Assembly (NCBI RefSeq): GCF_023078455.1
Contig: NZ_CP095740.1
Coordinates: 1,972,001-2,036,000 of the forward strand
DNA: 64,000 nucleotides
From: Luteibacter aegosomatis
GTDB taxonomy: Bacteria > Pseudomonadota > Gammaproteobacteria > Xanthomonadales > Rhodanobacteraceae
Direction: 5' to 3'
Each line of letters begins with the position of its first letter. The first letter of the stretch is position 1. Below the pieces are notes generated by a model. That model saw only the letters and a program-made list of their open reading frames with translations. It was not told the origin of the DNA and ran no database searches. Made by a program: the position numbers and the translations under genes. This document shows, piece after piece, positions 45,101 through 51,836 of the stretch.

Positions 45101-45169
45101 GGCGTGGCCGTGTGGCGCTCGCCCGAATCGCTCAATTCGCTGCTGGGGCGCGCGGACGAGGCGCTGTAG
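42128..45169 (+). CDS. Two-component-propeller GGDEF sensor, truncated by an amber codon near the end
   Basis: A 1013-residue sensor: signal peptide (VLLARAASAQ), periplasmic beta-propeller of reg_prop repeats (about 50-690; IVQDRRGLIWIGTFGGLARY), a Y_Y_Y domain (about 720-800; YETRYAYRLDGADDNWNEV), a membrane helix (about 812-834), a short coiled coil and a GGDEF domain with GGEEF at 946-950 and an RADD inhibitory site. The frame stops at TAG 45167-45169 right after ADEAL, where the family has Tyr (compare ADKALYYAKQNGRNS in the cyclase at 34960-36027). Past the TAG the same frame reads QAKNDGRNCSRFAGL to a TGA at 45215-45217. The enzyme may therefore have lost its last helix. Confidence 0.9.
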   Translation: MPVDRVQRRARLPRFRAPLSFAVALLCVLLARAASAQVAAHVDPWAVFETAWFDTVGVADGLPHSTTTAIVQDRRGLIWIGTFGGLARYDGYRMQVFGQEPDSYGGAVLPDSYVRALMPLDDGGLLIGTNAGGLVRFDPSTTRFHVYPIGKGGTSNGKIFSIARSREPNAYWVATESGIDRIDIASGEIARVSGKPGDAHDMLARTFVVAESKDGSLWAGADNGLFVRRPGGRFTRVTSADPELDGILHDQVWALREDDRGRMWVGTGQSGAIYLDAQGQAHAVNGLSGKASLAKRRTVRAFYETPQGVLWAATDGAGVVTYDFNSGRLRTLSHDAAMPSSLPGDITRDIYQDTTGNVWVATELGAARYDPNGRKVFSVLPSPLEAHTLSNANVHGVFVDPRGRVWLGLGMGRIDVLDLGTGSMRHLQLGGEQAERDVQAFVVAPDGSIWAGAQGISRIDPDTFSMRSSLIPALDGRLILSMQRDGDSILIGTYDGLFRYDTVTGALTQMRHDDADPKSLVGDQVRHIVRMPDAWWFATISGISIAYDGEQGFVNLRHDLADPTSLPQDYTGSMAFDSKHRLWLGTFGGIAYLDRFNPRGPFRFGLIGAREGLANTKINALLIDREDRIWASMANGVAMVETDNHRVFNLGVRDGLRIPSYIHRSAAEAPGGELMFGGLGGLTVVRPYWQAPQVAPARLAVTHVAINDKPVTLNGVPDGGGRIKLDGDGRNIRVDFALLDYRAPYETRYAYRLDGADDNWNEVAHGIPPSAIYTNLPSGTYTLHLRAVTRGLDARTVESEVRLVVTPRWYESVWTLLAAVLVGVGAFFGLVYLRTLYLRRRAELLQAQVDARTRDLKAANERLAHLAGTDELTGSLNRRRFLEQAERVRQGAASDGIPFSLVLLDIDDFKSVNDTFGHLAGDTVIRETMRVISSMCRADDLAGRFGGEEFILCLPGALGEHAMDITERVRHALGALLIVHGDYRIRITVSAGVAVWRSPESLNSLLGRADEAL

Positions 45170-45225
45170 CAGGCGAAGAACGACGGGCGCAATTGCAGCC
45201 GGTTCGCGGGGCTGTGAAGACACTG

Positions 45226-45294
45226 GGCTCCTGCCTTCGCAGGAGCGACGAGAAGGGGATCCCGTAGCCCGTCGCTCCTGCGAAGGCAGGAGCC
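45226..45294. repeat. palindromic REP-like pair
   Basis: Two 25-base perfect inverted arms (GGCTCCTGCCTTCGCAGGAG core), 45226-45250 and 45270-45294, are separated by 19 bases. Each arm is itself a hairpin (CTCCTGCCTTCGCAGGAG). It lies between the convergent GGDEF sensor and yajQ genes and may also stop transcription. Confidence 0.85.
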
Positions 45295-45309
45295 TGGCGT
45301 CTTTACGCC

Positions 45310-45792
45310 TCAGTCCCTGAAATTCTCGAACTGCAACGGCACCTCGACGTCCGCCTTGCGCAGGAGCGCGATGGCATCCTGGAGATCGTCGCGCTTCTTG
45401 CCCGTCACGCGCACCTTCTCACCGTTGATCTGCGCTTCGACCTTCAGCTTGGCTTCCTTGATCTTCGCGATGATCTTCTTCGCCGCGGGCTGGTCGAGGC
45501 CTTGCTTGACGGTGATCTTCTGGCGGGCCTCGGCCAGGTTGGTTTCGATCTTGCCCTCGTCGAGGGCGCGCAGGTCGATCTGGCGTGCCGCCAGGCGGGC
45601 GCGCAGGATCGGCAGCATCTGGGTGAGGTGGAATTCGGTTTCGCCCTTGAGGGTGATGACGCTGTCTTCCAGCTCGAACTTCGCCCCGGTGCCCTTGAGG
45701 TCGAAACGGTTGGAGACCTCGCGATTGGCCTGGTCCACCGCGTTGGTCAATTCGTGCTTGTCGACTTCCGAAACGATGTCGAAGGAGGGCAT
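45310..45792 (-). CDS. yajQ: YajQ-family nucleotide-binding protein
   Basis: A 160-residue UPF0234/YajQ protein, full length. The start MPSFDIVSEVDKHELTNAVD is preceded by GAGGAA. Diagnostic segments are EVSNRFDLKGTGA, VKQGLDQPAAKKI and VRVTGKKRDDLQDAI. In Xanthomonas a YajQ homologue binds c-di-GMP and acts with a transcription factor in virulence control; that role here is by analogy. Cytosolic, two ferredoxin-like folds. Confidence 0.95.
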   Translation of the reverse strand: MPSFDIVSEVDKHELTNAVDQANREVSNRFDLKGTGAKFELEDSVITLKGETEFHLTQMLPILRARLAARQIDLRALDEGKIETNLAEARQKITVKQGLDQPAAKKIIAKIKEAKLKVEAQINGEKVRVTGKKRDDLQDAIALLRKADVEVPLQFENFRD

Positions 45793-45876
45793 GGCAAGGG
45801 TTCCTCGTAGAACGGTACGGCCGACAAGTCTACGCGAGGGCGGTACCATGTGCGTTTGCAAGGCGAATGGCACCCC

Positions 45877-47052
45877 ATGGAATACGACGTCCTGGTCATC
45901 GGCGCGGGCGCGGCGGGCCTGATGACGGCCATCGTCGCGGGCCGGCGCGGGCGGCGGGTGCTGGTGGTCGACCACGCCAACAAGGCTGGCAAGAAGATCC
46001 TGATGTCCGGCGGCGGCCGCTGCAATTTCACGAACACGAACACCACCCCGGCCAATTTCCTTTCGGCCAACCCGCATTTCTGCAAGTCCGCGCTGGCGCG
46101 GTACACGCCATGGGATTTCATCGCCATGGTCGATCGTCACCGCATCGCCTGGCACGAGAAATCGCCAGGGCAGCTCTTCTGCGACGAATCCTCCAAGCTC
46201 ATCGTGCGCATGCTGCTGGCCGAGTGCGCCGAGGCCGGGGTGAGGGTGGAGACGGGCTGCGCGGTCACCCGGCTGAAGGCCACCGAGGGCGGTTTCGGCG
46301 TGGACACGCCGCTGGGCCATGTCCGCGTCGCATCGCTGGCGGTGGCCACCGGCGGTCTCTCGATTCCCAGCCTCGGCGCCACCGGATTCGGTTACGAGGT
46401 CGCCCGGCAGTTCGGCCACGGCGTGCTTCCGCTGCGCGCCGGCCTGGTGCCCTTGACCCTGAGCGGCAAGCACCAGGAGCGGTTCGAGGGACTGTCGGGC
46501 GTGGCGTTGCCCGTGGAGGCACGGGCCAACGGGGCGGCGTTCCGCGACGCCATGCTGTTCACCCATCGCGGATTGAGCGGGCCGGCCATCCTGCAGGTTT
46601 CGTCGTACTGGGAGCCCGGCACCGACCTTCGCGTCGACCTGCTGCCGGGCATCGATGCCGCAGGGGCCTTGCGCCAGGGGCGCGCGGAACGGCCTGCCGC
46701 GGAATTGAAGACGGTGCTCTCCGGCCTGTTGCCGCGCCGCCTGGCCGAGCGGCTGTGCGAGGTGTGGCTACCCAATCGCCCCATGCGCCAGTACCGTGAC
46801 GCCGAATTGAACGACATCGGCGCACAGTTGGCCGACTGGCCGGTGACGGCGAGCGGAACCGAGGGCTACCGCACGGCCGAAGTGACCCTCGGCGGCGTGG
46901 ATACCGACGAGGTGTCCTCCTCGACCATGATGTCCCGGCGTCAGCCGGGGCTGTATTTCGTCGGTGAGGTGCTCGACGTCACCGGGCACCTCGGCGGCTA
47001 CAACTTCCAATGGGCCTGGGCATCCGGCAACGCCGCCGGTCTGGCCGTCTGA
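45877..47052 (+). CDS. HI0933/YhiN-family FAD-dependent oxidoreductase
   Basis: A 391-residue flavoprotein. The start is ATG 45877 (MEYDVLVIGAGAAGLMTAIV); the frame runs further 5' but this matches the family. It has a Rossmann GAGAAGL at residues 9-15, the signature GGGRCNFTN, and the closing block YFVGEVLDVTGHLGGYNFQW, common to the HI0933 (YhiN) group. The substrate of the family is unsettled. Ten to twenty bases separate it from the next dehydrogenase, so a two-gene operon is likely. Confidence 0.93.
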   Translation: MEYDVLVIGAGAAGLMTAIVAGRRGRRVLVVDHANKAGKKILMSGGGRCNFTNTNTTPANFLSANPHFCKSALARYTPWDFIAMVDRHRIAWHEKSPGQLFCDESSKLIVRMLLAECAEAGVRVETGCAVTRLKATEGGFGVDTPLGHVRVASLAVATGGLSIPSLGATGFGYEVARQFGHGVLPLRAGLVPLTLSGKHQERFEGLSGVALPVEARANGAAFRDAMLFTHRGLSGPAILQVSSYWEPGTDLRVDLLPGIDAAGALRQGRAERPAAELKTVLSGLLPRRLAERLCEVWLPNRPMRQYRDAELNDIGAQLADWPVTASGTEGYRTAEVTLGGVDTDEVSSSTMMSRRQPGLYFVGEVLDVTGHLGGYNFQWAWASGNAAGLAV

Positions 47053-47066
47053 CTTCGGAGCAAAAC

Positions 47067-47948
47067 ATGCGTATCGGTTTCATCGGTCTGGGCAGCATGG
47101 GCGCGGGCATGGCCGCGAATCTCGTCAAGGCGGGGCACGAGGTGACGGTGTGGAACCGCTCGCCGGAGGCCGCCGCGCCGCTGGCCGGGCAGGGCGCCAC
47201 GGTGGCGGCGAAGGCGGCCGACGCGGCGAACGGCGTCGGGGTGCTGCACAGCATGCTCGCCAACGACGCGGCGGTGCGCGAGGTGCTGGTCGATGGCGGC
47301 GTGCTCGACGCGTTGCCGAAGGGTGCCGTCCACGTCAACCACGCCACGATCTCCGTGGCCCTGGCGCAGGAACTCATCCATGCGCACGAGACACGCGGCA
47401 TCGGCTACGTGGCCGCACCGGTGTTCGGCCGGCCCGACGTGGCCGCGGCGGGCAACCTGCAACTGGTGGCCGCCGGCAAGCCGGACGCCGTCGACACGGT
47501 GCAACCGTTGCTTGAACTCCTTGCGGCCAAGGTCTGGCCCATGGGCGACGACCCGGTGCGCGCGTCCATCGTGAAGATCGCCGGCAATTTCATGATCGGC
47601 GCCGCCATCGAGGCCATGGCCGAGGCCACCACGCTCACGCGCGCCCATGGCGTGTCGGCGAAGGCGTTCCTCGACGTGATGTCCAACACCTTGTTCTCGG
47701 CGCCGGTCTACAAGACCTACGGCGGCATGATCGCCGAGGAGCGCTATACCCCGGTGGGCTTCAAGCTGGCCCTGGGATTCAAGGACGTCGGCCTCGCCCG
47801 TGCCGCCGCGGAAGCACGGCGGGTGCCCATGCCCTTCGCCGGCGTGCTGCACGACACGCTGCTGGAATCCCTGTCACGCGGCGACGCCGACATCGACTGG
47901 TCGGGCATGGCCCGTGTGGCGGCGGCACGGGCCAACCTGGAGGACTGA
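47067..47948 (+). CDS. NAD(P)-dependent beta-hydroxyacid dehydrogenase (3-hydroxyisobutyrate type)
   Basis: A 293-residue oxidoreductase starting at ATG 47067, with GGAG upstream. The N-terminal GFIGLGSMGAGMAANLVKAG binds the dinucleotide, and NRSPEAA follows beta-2. The pattern KIAGNFMIGAAIEAMAEA contains the catalytic Lys of the family, and APVFGRPDVAAAGNL is the substrate-side motif. The Asn/Arg after beta-2 (WNRSPE) suggests NADPH preference, as in glyoxylate/succinic semialdehyde reductases. The precise substrate is unknown. Confidence 0.91.
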   Translation: MRIGFIGLGSMGAGMAANLVKAGHEVTVWNRSPEAAAPLAGQGATVAAKAADAANGVGVLHSMLANDAAVREVLVDGGVLDALPKGAVHVNHATISVALAQELIHAHETRGIGYVAAPVFGRPDVAAAGNLQLVAAGKPDAVDTVQPLLELLAAKVWPMGDDPVRASIVKIAGNFMIGAAIEAMAEATTLTRAHGVSAKAFLDVMSNTLFSAPVYKTYGGMIAEERYTPVGFKLALGFKDVGLARAAAEARRVPMPFAGVLHDTLLESLSRGDADIDWSGMARVAAARANLED

Positions 47949-47980
47949 AGACGTCTTCACGGGGATGGGTTCACAATGCG

Positions 47981-48004
47981 AGCCGCACGATGTCGTGCGG
48001 CTTT
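47981..48004 (+). terminator. hairpin terminator after the dehydrogenase gene
   Basis: A 10-base-pair perfect stem (AGCCGCACGA / TCGTGCGGCT) with a TG loop ends in TTT, 33 bases after the stop codon. The T-run is short, so strength is uncertain. Confidence 0.6.
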
Positions 48005-48017
48005 GACGGGTGAAACC

Positions 48018-48299
48018 ATGTCGGTGAGCTGGAAGACGGTTTACGAGGGCGACCACGACGGCCGTTCGGTGAAGGTGGAAGAATCCAACGACGGTACGTT
48101 CAAGGTGCTGACCACGCAGAACTTCTATGAAGACGGCGGCGCCTACCAGGACGGCAAGACCTTCGTGCACGTATCGCCGAGCAGCGTCGGCGAGCAGGTG
48201 GAAAGCGAGGCGACCTCGAAGGCATCGCTGGAGGAAGCGCTGAAGAAGCTGCATTTTTCCGCGGATTCCGTATCGCGCATCGTGGGCGGGCTGGGCTGA
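48018..48299 (+). CDS. Small conserved-looking hypothetical protein
   Basis: A 93-residue soluble, acidic protein with no recognised family. The start is set at ATG 48018 (MSVSWKTVYEGDHDGRSVKV), since the upstream part of the frame overlaps the terminator hairpin. Predicted beta-rich N-terminal half (FKVLTTQNFYEDGGAYQDGK) and a helical C-terminus (ASLEEALKKLHFSADSVSRI). No signal peptide or cysteine. It is flanked by hairpins on both sides, so it is probably transcribed alone. Confidence 0.7.
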   Translation: MSVSWKTVYEGDHDGRSVKVEESNDGTFKVLTTQNFYEDGGAYQDGKTFVHVSPSSVGEQVESEATSKASLEEALKKLHFSADSVSRIVGGLG

Positions 48300-48317
48300 C
48301 CCGGTCGCGATAGCGTC

Positions 48318-48405
48318 ATCCCGGCGCAGGCCGGGATCCACGGCGGGGCGCATGGTCGTCGCGAGGGCGGTATGCGTCGCCGTAGGCACCGGCCTTCGCC
48401 GGTGC
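48318..48405. repeat. two short REP-like hairpins
   Basis: ATCCCGGC-GCAG-GCCGGGAT (48318-48337) and GCACCGGC-CTTC-GCCGGTGC (48386-48405) are two perfect 8-base-pair hairpins between the small hypothetical gene and phzF. The second, with flanks, is nearly repeated at 51589-51616. Confidence 0.7.
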
Positions 48406-48430
48406 GACGTATCACGGCGGTCGACGGAAG

Positions 48431-49303
48431 TCAGGCGTCGCGCCAGTCCACCACGCCGTCGACGATGGTGTTCGTACGTCCACCCACCCACACGTCGTCG
48501 CCATCGATCCGGATGATGATCCGCGCGTCGTGCCCCACCTCTCGCCCCTGGCTCACCACGTAACCGCGCGACAGCGTGCCGCTGGTGTCGTGGGTGGCCA
48601 CGTAGGCCGCGATGAGGCCGTTGGCCGCGCCCGAGGCGGGATCCTCGACGATGCCCACGCCCGCCGGGAACGCACGCACGGCCAGGCCTTCCGGCGAACG
48701 GGCGAAGACGCACAGGCCGAGCGTGTCGGTGGCCAGGGCGAGGGCACGGATGGCCGCATGGTCGGGATGCCAGGTGCGCAGGTCGGCCTCGTCGGCGAAC
48801 TCGGCCACCCACCAGCGGCGACCGCCTTCCACGCAGACCGGGGGCAGGGCGCCCAGGCGGATGCCGTAGAGCACCGACGACAGCGTTTCGCCGCCGCAGC
48901 CGGCATCGCGTACCACCCGCGCCTTCGGCGCCTGCACGAAGAGTTCGCGCGTCGCGCCGTCGCCTTCGACGAGGATCGGCAGCACGCCGGCGCCGCATTC
49001 CTGCCACACGATGCCGTCGGCACCGGGGCGGACCAGCCCGGCGTCCAGCGCGGCATGCGCGCTGCCGATGGTGGGATGTCCGGCGAAGGGAATTTCCTTG
49101 CTGGGCGTGAAAATGCGTGCGCGGTAGTCGGCTTTTGCGGCCGTGGGGGGAAGCAGGAACGTGGTTTCGACCAGGTTGGTCCAGTGGGCGAAGCGCTGCA
49201 TCCGCGCATCGGACCAGCCATCGGCGTCGATCACCACGCCCAGGGGGTTGCCGCCGCCGTGACGGGCGGCGAAAACGTCGAGCTGCTTGTAACGGATGGA
49301 CAT
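48431..49303 (-). CDS. PhzF-family epimerase/isomerase
   Basis: A 290-residue PhzF-like protein with the two-domain diaminopimelate-epimerase fold. Hallmarks are the N-terminal YKQLDVFAARHGGGNPLGVV, catalytic Glu46 in NLVETTFLLPP, FAGHPTIGSAHAAL and VEDPASGAANGLIAAY. True phenazine PhzF isomerises DHHA; most family members outside phenazine clusters have unknown substrates, and no phenazine genes lie here. Cytosolic. Divergent from the rhomboid gene. Confidence 0.93.
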   Translation of the reverse strand: MSIRYKQLDVFAARHGGGNPLGVVIDADGWSDARMQRFAHWTNLVETTFLLPPTAAKADYRARIFTPSKEIPFAGHPTIGSAHAALDAGLVRPGADGIVWQECGAGVLPILVEGDGATRELFVQAPKARVVRDAGCGGETLSSVLYGIRLGALPPVCVEGGRRWWVAEFADEADLRTWHPDHAAIRALALATDTLGLCVFARSPEGLAVRAFPAGVGIVEDPASGAANGLIAAYVATHDTSGTLSRGYVVSQGREVGHDARIIIRIDGDDVWVGGRTNTIVDGVVDWRDA

Positions 49304-49434
49304 CGTAAGGACATGCCGGGGACGGGAAATGGCCCGCCATGATACCCCCTGACGTCGCCGCGAGACTTGTCCGGACGGGTTGCAACCCCCAAGATGCCTG
49401 CTGGCTCGACCCGCAAAGGACGCCGTTTCAGCGC

Positions 49435-50040
49435 ATGACCACCTTGCTCATCATCCTCGTGACCTGCGTGGTCTCGATCGTCGCCTTCCGCAACCAGCGC
49501 CTGCTGGACGACCTCATCCTCTGGCCCCCCGCGCTATCCCGCAGCCGCGAGTACTACCGCCTCGTGAGCTACGGCCTGGTGCACGCCGACGGCGGCCACC
49601 TGTTCTTCAACATGTTCTCGCTGTATTTCGCCGGGCGCATCATGGAGGGCTTCTTCACCGAAGCCATGGGGCCGCTGGGCTTCGTCACCTTCTACATCGG
49701 CGCCCTGGTGTTCTCGATCCTGCCCTCGTACATGGCCAACCGCCGCAACGCGGGGTATCGCAGCCTGGGCGCCTCGGGCGCGGTGTCGGCGATCCTGTTT
49801 TCCTTCATCCTCATCGCGCCCTGGGCGAAGATCTACCTCATCATCCTGCCCATGCCGGCGATCCTCTACGCGATCCTGTTCGTGGTGTATTCGATATACA
49901 TGGACAAGCGCGGCGGCGACAACGTCAACCACAGCGCGCATCTGTGGGGCGCCGCCTACGGCGTGATCTTCACCATCGCGGTGCATCCCGGACTGCTTCC
50001 CCGCTTCCTCGCACAGATTTCCCAGCCACGGCTTTTCTGA
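49435..50040 (+). CDS. Rhomboid-family intramembrane serine protease
   Basis: A 201-residue membrane protein with about six helices. The start at ATG 49435 (MTTLLIILVTCVVSIVAF) begins the first helix; the longer frame from 49339 adds a non-hydrophobic leader. The catalytic pair is present: Ser114 in GASGAVSAI and His169 in HSAHLWGAAYG, and the oxyanion-side HLFFNMFS contains the conserved His55 and Asn59. It cleaves membrane proteins within the bilayer; the target is unknown. Confidence 0.92.
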   Translation: MTTLLIILVTCVVSIVAFRNQRLLDDLILWPPALSRSREYYRLVSYGLVHADGGHLFFNMFSLYFAGRIMEGFFTEAMGPLGFVTFYIGALVFSILPSYMANRRNAGYRSLGASGAVSAILFSFILIAPWAKIYLIILPMPAILYAILFVVYSIYMDKRGGDNVNHSAHLWGAAYGVIFTIAVHPGLLPRFLAQISQPRLF

Positions 50041-50171
50041 ATCTTTCCGACAGTTTTATGTGACTTCGGGCGGCGGCTGTTACATGATTGCGTCGACCGG
50101 CATGAGTCCGGATGCACGCGGGTTTCCCCGGTGGGGTTCGCGTCGGCAACTACCGCAGGAGGTAAGAGCGC

Positions 50172-50900
50172 ATGGCAACCACCCGAAAGTCCGCCGCGAA
50201 GAAGACGTCCGCGGCTCGCAAGGCGGCATCGAAGAAGACCGCCGCGAAGAAAGCTCCAGCGAAGAAAGTCGCCGCCAAGAAGGCGGCCGCGAAAAAGGCT
50301 CCCGCGCGCAAGTCGGCGGCCGGCAAGGCCGTCAAGAAAACCGCGGCCCGCAAGGCGGTAAAGAAGACCACCGCACGCAAGGCCGCCGCGAAAAAGGCCC
50401 CGGCGCGCAAGGTCGCCACGAAGAAGGCGGCGAAGAAGGCCGCCGTCCGCAAGGTCGCGAAAAAGGCGTCGGCACGCAAGGCCGTCGCGAAGAAAACCGT
50501 GGCGCGCAGCGCGCCGACCGTGAAGAAGGCCACGGCGAAGAAAACCGTGACCAAGGCGTCACCCGTCCGCCAGACCGCCGCGACGAAGGCCGCTCCGCGC
50601 AAGGCTCCCGCCAAGGCCACGCGTAAACCCGCGCCGCGCCCGCGGGCGAAGACGGCGCCGGTCGCCCAGCCCGAGCCGGTACAGCACATCACCCAGGAAG
50701 AGGCCGTCGCGCATATCCAGGCTTTGCTCGACGCCAAGCGCGATCGCGATCGCCAGCAGCCCAACTGGCCCGGCAGCGAGCCGCACGGCAACCCGGGCAC
50801 GCAGCCGGGCAACGACAACGCCTCGAAGGTTCCGTCGCCGGAAGCGTCGTTCGCGAACATGGCGCACGAGCGCGGCGACCAGCAGAAAAACAAGGGCTGA
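50172..50900 (+). CDS. Histone H1-like Lys/Ala-rich DNA-binding protein
   Basis: A 242-residue basic protein. A strong AGGAGGTAA precedes the ATG. Residues 1-about 160 consist of degenerate KKA/ARKA/KKTA repeats like histone H1 tails and AlgP (AlgR3) of pseudomonads, and should bind DNA without sequence preference. The C-terminal 80 residues differ: a short helix (ITQEEAVAHIQALLDAKRDR) and an Asn/Gly/Pro-rich tail (GNPGTQPGNDNAS). A strong terminator follows. Repeat number is likely to vary between strains, as in relatives. Confidence 0.92.
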   Translation: MATTRKSAAKKTSAARKAASKKTAAKKAPAKKVAAKKAAAKKAPARKSAAGKAVKKTAARKAVKKTTARKAAAKKAPARKVATKKAAKKAAVRKVAKKASARKAVAKKTVARSAPTVKKATAKKTVTKASPVRQTAATKAAPRKAPAKATRKPAPRPRAKTAPVAQPEPVQHITQEEAVAHIQALLDAKRDRDRQQPNWPGSEPHGNPGTQPGNDNASKVPSPEASFANMAHERGDQQKNKG

Positions 50901-50917
50901 ACCGAGATGTCGACGTG

Positions 50918-50950
50918 AAAGCGGAGGCGCGCAAGCGCCTCCGCTTTTTT
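50918..50950 (+). terminator. Rho-independent terminator of the H1-like gene
   Basis: A 13-base-pair stem (AAAGCGGAGGCGC / GCGCCTCCGCTTT) with loop GCAA is followed by more T residues, 17 bases after the stop codon. It is among the clearest terminators in the window. Confidence 0.93.
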
Positions 50951-51010
50951 AGCGTAGGTTCAATCTGGCGGGAGCAGCGTAGTATCCAACCCCTCTTCGC
51001 GGTATCGCCC

Positions 51011-51565
51011 ATGCAACGGATGCGTACCTTGCTGTTGACCCTCGGCGTGACCCTTCCGCTCGCGGGCTGCTACTACGATCCCGACTACGGCTATGTCCGC
51101 AACGGTTCGGGCGGGGATGCGTATTACGGCACGGAAACCACGACCACCGTCGTGGAGCCCGGTTACTACGATCCCGGCTTCGGTTACTACGGCGGTTATG
51201 GCTACGGTTTCGGTCCGGGATGTTGTTATTCCACGATCGGCGTCGGAGGGGTGTGGTATCGCGACCGGTACTATCGCCGCGACCGCGACTGGCACGGCCA
51301 TCCGCCGCCGGGCGGCTGGCGCGGCGATCGTGACCACCGGCCGCCGCCGGGCGGATGGCGGGGTGGCGATCACCGTCCACCGCCCGGTGGATGGAGCCGA
51401 GGCGACGGCGACCATCGACCGCCGGGTGGGTGGAATCGGGGCGACGGCGACCATCGTCCGCCGTCAGGCGGCTGGCGGGGTGGTGGAGATCGGCCTTCGA
51501 GCCGACCGTCGGGCAGTCGTCCATCCGGTGGCTGGCAGGGTGGGGGGCATCGGGACGGGCACTGA
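51011..51565 (+). CDS. Lipoprotein with Tyr/Gly-rich and PPGGWRGD-type tandem repeats
   Basis: A 184-residue lipoprotein from ATG 51011 (or 51020) with lipobox LAGC (TLGVTLPLAGCYYDPDYGYV). After the lipidated Cys comes a Tyr/Gly-rich stretch (YYDPGFGYYGGYGYGFGPG), a short segment with two Cys (CCYSTIGVGGVWY), then about seven copies of a 12-15-residue unit close to DHRPPPGGWRGG. No enzyme domain is seen. The repeats could bind envelope polymers or metal, but nothing shows this. Repeats at the DNA level make copy-number change likely. Confidence 0.8.
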   Translation: MQRMRTLLLTLGVTLPLAGCYYDPDYGYVRNGSGGDAYYGTETTTTVVEPGYYDPGFGYYGGYGYGFGPGCCYSTIGVGGVWYRDRYYRRDRDWHGHPPPGGWRGDRDHRPPPGGWRGGDHRPPPGGWSRGDGDHRPPGGWNRGDGDHRPPSGGWRGGGDRPSSRPSGSRPSGGWQGGGHRDGH

Positions 51566-51588
51566 TGTCGCACCCTCGAGCACCTCGC

Positions 51589-51616
51589 CGAAGGCACGGG
51601 CCTGCGCCGGTGCGAC
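51589..51616. repeat. REP-like hairpin, copy of the 48383-48410 element
   Basis: Identical at 25 of 28 positions to 48383-48410, keeping the GCGCCGGTGCGACG right half, but the stem has mismatches. The surrounding 51566-51836 gap of 271 bases holds no convincing gene. Confidence 0.6.
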
Positions 51617-51836
51617 GGGCGGCGGGGTAGAGGCCATCGCGGGCATCGGCCTCACCGTGATGACGCAGAGCCCCGCGCGCAACGACGTGTCGTGAGAGCG
51701 CTCTCACGTCGCGGTCACGACGCCGATCCACCGAACAGGCATCGAAGCATCGCACCGGCGCGGGCCGACGGCGCGGATCTTTCCTACCGCCGAAGGCGGG
51801 CGCCGCCCGACCCGGACGGCGATAGCCTGGACGGCC

